From Mycetocola tolaasinivorans (GTDB lineage Bacteria > Actinomycetota > Actinomycetes > Actinomycetales > Microbacteriaceae), in assembly GCF_003667565.1 (NCBI RefSeq), contig NZ_RCUX01000009.1, positions 62,001-126,000 of the forward strand: a DNA stretch of 64,000 nucleotides, in the 5' to 3' direction. Below are positions 62,285 through 64,000 of the stretch, piece by piece (the stretch's first letter is position 1; each line of letters begins with the position of its first letter). The translations under genes and the position numbers were made by a program. The notes below the pieces were generated by a model. The model saw only the letters and a list, made by a program, of their open reading frames with translations. It had not been told where the DNA came from and did no database searches.

Positions 62285-63748
62285 CTAACCGCTGCGCCTC
62301 AAATTCCAAGCGACGATTAGTGCATTGTGAAGCATCATCGGACGCCTGACATTGATAGTGATCGAGTTTGAACGACGGAATTTGAAGTTAGTACGCGCGT
62401 ATCCATCGGCGTTTTCAATACGATTTCCTATAGCTCCAATCTCATAGAGCTGTTCCAAGAGCAGAATCGTGTCGCTCTCACTTACCCCGTGATCAATTTC
62501 TCGTTGCAAGCCGTGCAATGAAAAAACGGCGTTATCCAGGCTCGATAGTCCAGCCATAAAGGAACGCACTATTTTCGGACGATCTGGAGTTTTCTTAAGA
62601 ATTCCATGCAGATTATTCAGTATCTCCCCAACAAAGTACTGCTCCGAGTATTTTCGAACGGCCTGAACAACAGCAGATTCCGTTGCCTGGGCAGAACCAG
62701 GATGCTCCTTCTGTACTTCTTTCATCAGTGCGATCAAATCTCGAGGTAACAACCTAGTGTTAGAGAGTAGATACTCTGGCACTGTATTGTAAGGTCCTTG
62801 TCCAATGTCAGTACTCAGATATGTAGCAACGACGCTTTTGACCTCTGGATTGTCGACTTGGATTTTCTTGTCAACCAACGCCCAGAGGTCATTTGTGGCG
62901 TCAAATCCCGATGCGCTCCAGTCAAGATATATACATCTGCTCTTCAGTTTGTTTGAATCGGTACTTTCGATATTCTCAAAAAGTTCGGTTCTTACTGCTG
63001 CAATGACATTAGTTCTTCTTGATTCCGAGTGGACTGTTCGATTTACGTTTTCAATTGCATGAATCAGTCCTGCGAGTGATCCGTTATTGTCATCCGCCTC
63101 AAGGAAAAACGAGTCTAAGCCGTCTACTGCAACAACGTGTCTGCTCGTTGTGGATACGTTTTTGAGGATGTCGTAAATCACGGCGAGCAAATCCATTATC
63201 TGCACTCGTTCTTTTCGTCCCACCACTGCCTTCAAGAACCCAAAATTGAACTCGAGATCAAAGCCAGTGGATGCCCATTTAGTCACTTTACGATTAAGAT
63301 CAGGTGAGATCAGCCCCGCGCGCTCAAACTCACGGCACATGTTATCGAATGCGCTGTTGAACTCCTTCCCATTGTCACGATTGATCGACTCGATCAGTTT
63401 CAACAAAAGGACGAATTCCCACGCCGATTGAATACGCATTGAGGATCCGACGGATTGGCCAGTCTGTATGTTCGACACATCCGCGACTGGAAAATTCTTG
63501 AGGTCCAGACCAACAAAAAACTGGTTGTGCGAGCCTTCCCATTTCAGCCTTAGATGCTCAAAAACGGAACTCTTTCCTGCCCCCTTTGAACCAAGTAAGT
63601 ACCAAGTCTTACCCGTAGAAATATGGTAGGCCGCTTCTTTGAAATCTAGATACCCTCGTATAACCATATTTCTGTCGTTAACTGCTTCGTCTGCAGCGGC
63701 GAGTTCTCCGAACGCTAGGTTTCGCATGGGGGGCGGTTTAGAAGGCAT
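62285..63748 (-). CDS. P-loop ATPase, probably Sll1717 family
   Basis: A 487-residue ATPase with Walker A LLGSKGAGKSS (residues 51-61) and Walker B HVVAVDGLDSFF (about residue 215). The N-terminus (AFGELAAADEAVNDRNMVIRG in part) and the LLGSKGAGKS setting resemble the Sll1717 family. The C-terminal half is mostly helical. Composition is AT-rich with many Asn, Lys and Ile codons unlike the surrounding genes, a sign of transfer. The family often occurs near defence genes, but its role is unknown. Confidence 0.75.
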   Translation of the reverse strand: MPSKPPPMRNLAFGELAAADEAVNDRNMVIRGYLDFKEAAYHISTGKTWYLLGSKGAGKSSVFEHLRLKWEGSHNQFFVGLDLKNFPVADVSNIQTGQSVGSSMRIQSAWEFVLLLKLIESINRDNGKEFNSAFDNMCREFERAGLISPDLNRKVTKWASTGFDLEFNFGFLKAVVGRKERVQIMDLLAVIYDILKNVSTTSRHVVAVDGLDSFFLEADDNNGSLAGLIHAIENVNRTVHSESRRTNVIAAVRTELFENIESTDSNKLKSRCIYLDWSASGFDATNDLWALVDKKIQVDNPEVKSVVATYLSTDIGQGPYNTVPEYLLSNTRLLPRDLIALMKEVQKEHPGSAQATESAVVQAVRKYSEQYFVGEILNNLHGILKKTPDRPKIVRSFMAGLSSLDNAVFSLHGLQREIDHGVSESDTILLLEQLYEIGAIGNRIENADGYARTNFKFRRSNSITINVRRPMMLHNALIVAWNLRRSG

Positions 63749-64000
63749 GATGTCGAGATTACTGATTTCACGCAGCTTTCTGCATCACCCAAACGAGCGA
63801 CAAATTTTGACCCATTATGGAGTTCAGTGCTCTGGCATGACTCCAAGATTCTCCAACTTGAATGATTCTAGGCTGTCGATGACGATGCTTCTGGGTTCAT
63901 ATCCACGCGGACAAGCTCGCTCAGAACAGTTCAGGAATAGTCATGAATGAGGCTTAGAAACGCTGTCGTCTCGCCGCTATTCTTTGAGAAGAGTTATCTA
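63749..64000. other. AT-richer right edge without a supported gene
   Basis: No convincing coding region in 63749-64000. On the minus strand a short tail (ending in RQRF and stop near 63957) could be the end of a gene lying beyond the window, but there is too little to support it. The region probably holds the promoter of the ATPase gene. Confidence 0.4.

Noticed and set aside
63749..64000. C-terminal end of a further minus-strand gene
   Set aside because: Only about 14 codons would be visible, with no recognisable motif.

Overview
The window looks like chromosomal DNA of a high-GC Gram-positive bacterium, most probably a member of the Actinobacteria close to the Microbacteriaceae. This is inferred from the GC-rich coding style, frequent GTG starts with ATGA or GTGA overlaps, a short actinobacterial-type NusA, an IF-2 with a long Ala/Lys/Pro-rich N-terminus, and lipoprotein/Tat signals typical of monoderm actinobacteria. 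No rRNA or tRNA gene was seen.

Core translation genes are scattered along the minus strand: proS (60.4-62.2 kb), nusA-ylxR-infB (40.0-44.3 kb), rbfA (34.5 kb) and the 5' end of truB (1-155). In most actinobacteria these form one compact block. Here it is opened by three blocks of accessory genes, and rimP is not at its usual place upstream of nusA.

Left part (0-11 kb): mutY; a PspC-type envelope-stress locus (histidine kinase, response regulator and three further membrane proteins, five genes in all with three PspC domains); an ABC exporter; and an AT-richer patch with a secreted protein, a 165-residue unknown and three 36-37-residue membrane peptides, two of them missed by a normal ORF scan.

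Middle part (11-34.5 kb): two sugar or polyol gene groups. The first holds a zinc dehydrogenase, an FGGY kinase and a phosphotriesterase-like hydrolase, divergent from a cupin isomerase, a KDPG-type aldolase, a shikimate-dehydrogenase-like protein, a D-2-hydroxyacid dehydrogenase and an RpiR regulator. The second holds a ribose-type ABC importer and a VOC protein, divergent from another zinc dehydrogenase. I find the same inverted repeat, ATGTAG-N5-CTACAT or a close variant, four times, once before each of the four divergent transcription units. This links the two groups, although they lie 18 kb apart, into one probable regulon. I regard it as the best candidate for an undescribed pathway. Between the two groups lie an orphan Abi_2 gene, a DeoR/HAD/MFS unit and a redox-detoxification cluster (XRE regulator, two ABM proteins, alcohol dehydrogenase, aldo/keto reductase, SDR).

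Right part (35-64 kb): a beta-glucoside-like unit (phosphatase, sugar MFS, GH3, TetR) between rbfA and infB; a Tat lipoprotein oxidoreductase of the BBE family; an alpha-galactoside operon (ABC importer, GH36, aldose epimerase, divergent AraC regulator); a large DUF5107/TPR protein; an HxlR/MFS pair; an ECF sigma factor with its overlapping partner; proS; and, at the right edge, an AT-rich P-loop ATPase gene that looks acquired.
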